NCBI GenBank assembly: GCA_035606235.1
Contig: DATNFU010000028.1
Coordinates: 1 to 64,000, forward strand
Length of the DNA: 64,000 bases
Direction of reading: 5' to 3'
Origin: 66-474 sp035606235
GTDB taxonomy: Bacteria; Pseudomonadota; Gammaproteobacteria; Xanthomonadales; Rhodanobacteraceae
Of the stretch, positions 63,141-64,000 are shown one piece after another. Each line of letters opens with the position of its first letter. Position 1 is the stretch's first letter. The notes below the pieces were generated by a model. That model saw only the letters and a program-made list of their open reading frames with translations. It was not told the DNA's origin and ran no database searches. The translations under genes and the position numbers were made by a program.

Positions 63141-64000
63141 CATGAAACCGCTTCGTCTCCGTATCGTGTTCGGCGCGCTGCTGCTGTGCAGCCTGCCGGC
63201 TTTCGCAGCCGACCAGGCCAAGCCCGACAACTCCGATAAATCCGCAAGCAGCCAAAGCGACAACGACGCCAACGCGGCGATGCAGAAATCGCAGTCTTCG
63301 ACCACGCAGGGTTCGGTGAATGTCGAAGGCTCGAGCGTGGCCTACGATGCGATCGCCGGCACCCTGGTGCTGGACGGCGACGGACTGGACGAACACACGC
63401 CGCAGACCAGCATGTCCTATGTCGCCTACATCAAGCGCGGCGCCGATCCCGCCAAGCGCCCGATCACCTTCCTCTATAACGGCGGTCCGGGTTCTTCCAC
63501 GGTGTGGCTGCACATGGGCGCGTTCGGGCCCAAGCGCATCGTCACCAACGATGACACCCACACGCCGGCCGCGCCATACCAACTGGTCAACAACGACTAC
63601 AGCCTGCTGGACGTAAGCGATCTGGTGTTCATTGACGCACCGGGCACCGGCTTCGGTCGACTGCTGCCACAAGGGGATACCAAGGAAGCGCGCGAGAAGA
63701 ACTTCAAGGATCTCTCCAAGAAAATCTGGAGCGTGGACGGCGACGGCAAGATATTCGCCAAGTTCATCACCACCTTCCTGTCGCAGCACGACCGCTGGAA
63801 TTCGCCGAAGTATTTATTCGGCGAAAGCTACGGCACCACGCGCTCGGCGGTGCTGGCGGCGGATCTCGAAACCGAGGACAACGTAGACCTCAACGGCGTG
63901 ATCCTGCTTTCCCAGATATTGAATTTCGCCACCAGCGTGGATGGCGCCGACAACAGCCCGGGCATCGACCTGCCCTATGTGCTGGCATTGCCAACGTATG
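63141..64000 (+). CDS. Secreted S10-family serine carboxypeptidase-like protein, 3' end cut
   Basis: The first 286 residues of a secreted alpha/beta hydrolase; the frame is open to the window's end. A signal peptide (MKPLRLRIVFGALLLCSLPA, then FAA) is followed by a Ser/Asn-rich linker. The S10 motifs are NGGPGSSTVWLHMGAFGP (oxyanion region) and FGESYGTTR with Ser229 as nucleophile. VFIDAPGTGFG is also conserved. The Asp and His of the triad should lie beyond the edge. AAGGGA (63129-63134) is 6 nt before the ATG. The 238 bp upstream hold nothing recognisable. Confidence 0.92.

Overview
This 64 kb window is GC-rich chromosomal DNA, almost fully coding, from a Gram-negative bacterium. It carries lipid A genes, BamA, LptE, YhdP and an AccA/FabZ set. 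The gene order (glnD-dapD-yffB-dapE, map facing rpsB-tsf-pyrH-frr-uppS-cdsA-dxr-rseP-bamA-lpxD-fabZ-lpxA-lpxB, no skp between bamA and lpxD, leuS-lptE-holA-nadD-rsfS-rlmH-maf-rng-yhdP-tldD) fits a gammaproteobacterium of the Xanthomonadales/Lysobacterales, possibly Rhodanobacteraceae. That placement is inferred from gene order and protein style, not from a database search.

Layout. 1-4.2 kb (+): the end of a penicillin-acylase-family enzyme, then an ECF sigma factor, two small membrane proteins and a peroxiredoxin-like protein. 4.2-5.2 kb: a cluster of intergenic repeats and one AT-richer orphan membrane gene on the minus strand. 5.2-11.3 kb (-): glnD, dapD, yffB and dapE with overlapping ends, plus map. 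11.4-28.5 kb (+): a long run for translation (rpsB, tsf, frr), UMP kinase, isoprenoid and phospholipid precursors (uppS, cdsA, dxr), envelope proteolysis and assembly (rseP, bamA) and lipid A (lpxD, fabZ, lpxA, lpxB). It is followed by an LtaS-like membrane sulfatase-fold enzyme and rnhB. 28.6-36.8 kb (+): a small acidic orphan, dnaE, accA, tilS, xseB and ispA, closed by a terminator. 36.9-40.3 kb (-): a DUF4870 protein and a DUF1800/DUF1501 secreted-protein pair. 40.4-40.6 kb: a truncated M48 peptidase remnant. 40.7-57.5 kb: a mainly minus-strand block of pmbA, tldD, yhdP, rng, maf, rlmH, rsfS, nadD, holA, lptE and leuS, with darP set in the opposite direction between pmbA and tldD. 57.6-64 kb (+): a secreted amidohydrolase, a CnoX-like thioredoxin-TPR protein, a small channel-like membrane protein, a membrane Ser/Thr kinase fused to a formylglycine-generating-enzyme-like domain, and the start of a secreted S10 peptidase.

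Most of the window is housekeeping: lysine/peptidoglycan precursors and nitrogen sensing, ribosome assembly and translation, fatty acid and lipid A synthesis, and outer-membrane assembly. I found no CRISPR array, tRNA, rRNA, prophage or intact insertion sequence. I see no clearly new multi-gene system. The most interesting points are small: a perfect 14-bp inverted repeat that swallows the start codon of the thioredoxin gene, a two-TM protein shaped like a K+ channel pore but with a non-canonical filter, the kinase-TM-FGE fusion, an LtaS-like enzyme inserted next to lpxB, an internally duplicated four-TM protein beside an ECF sigma factor, and the M48 remnant.
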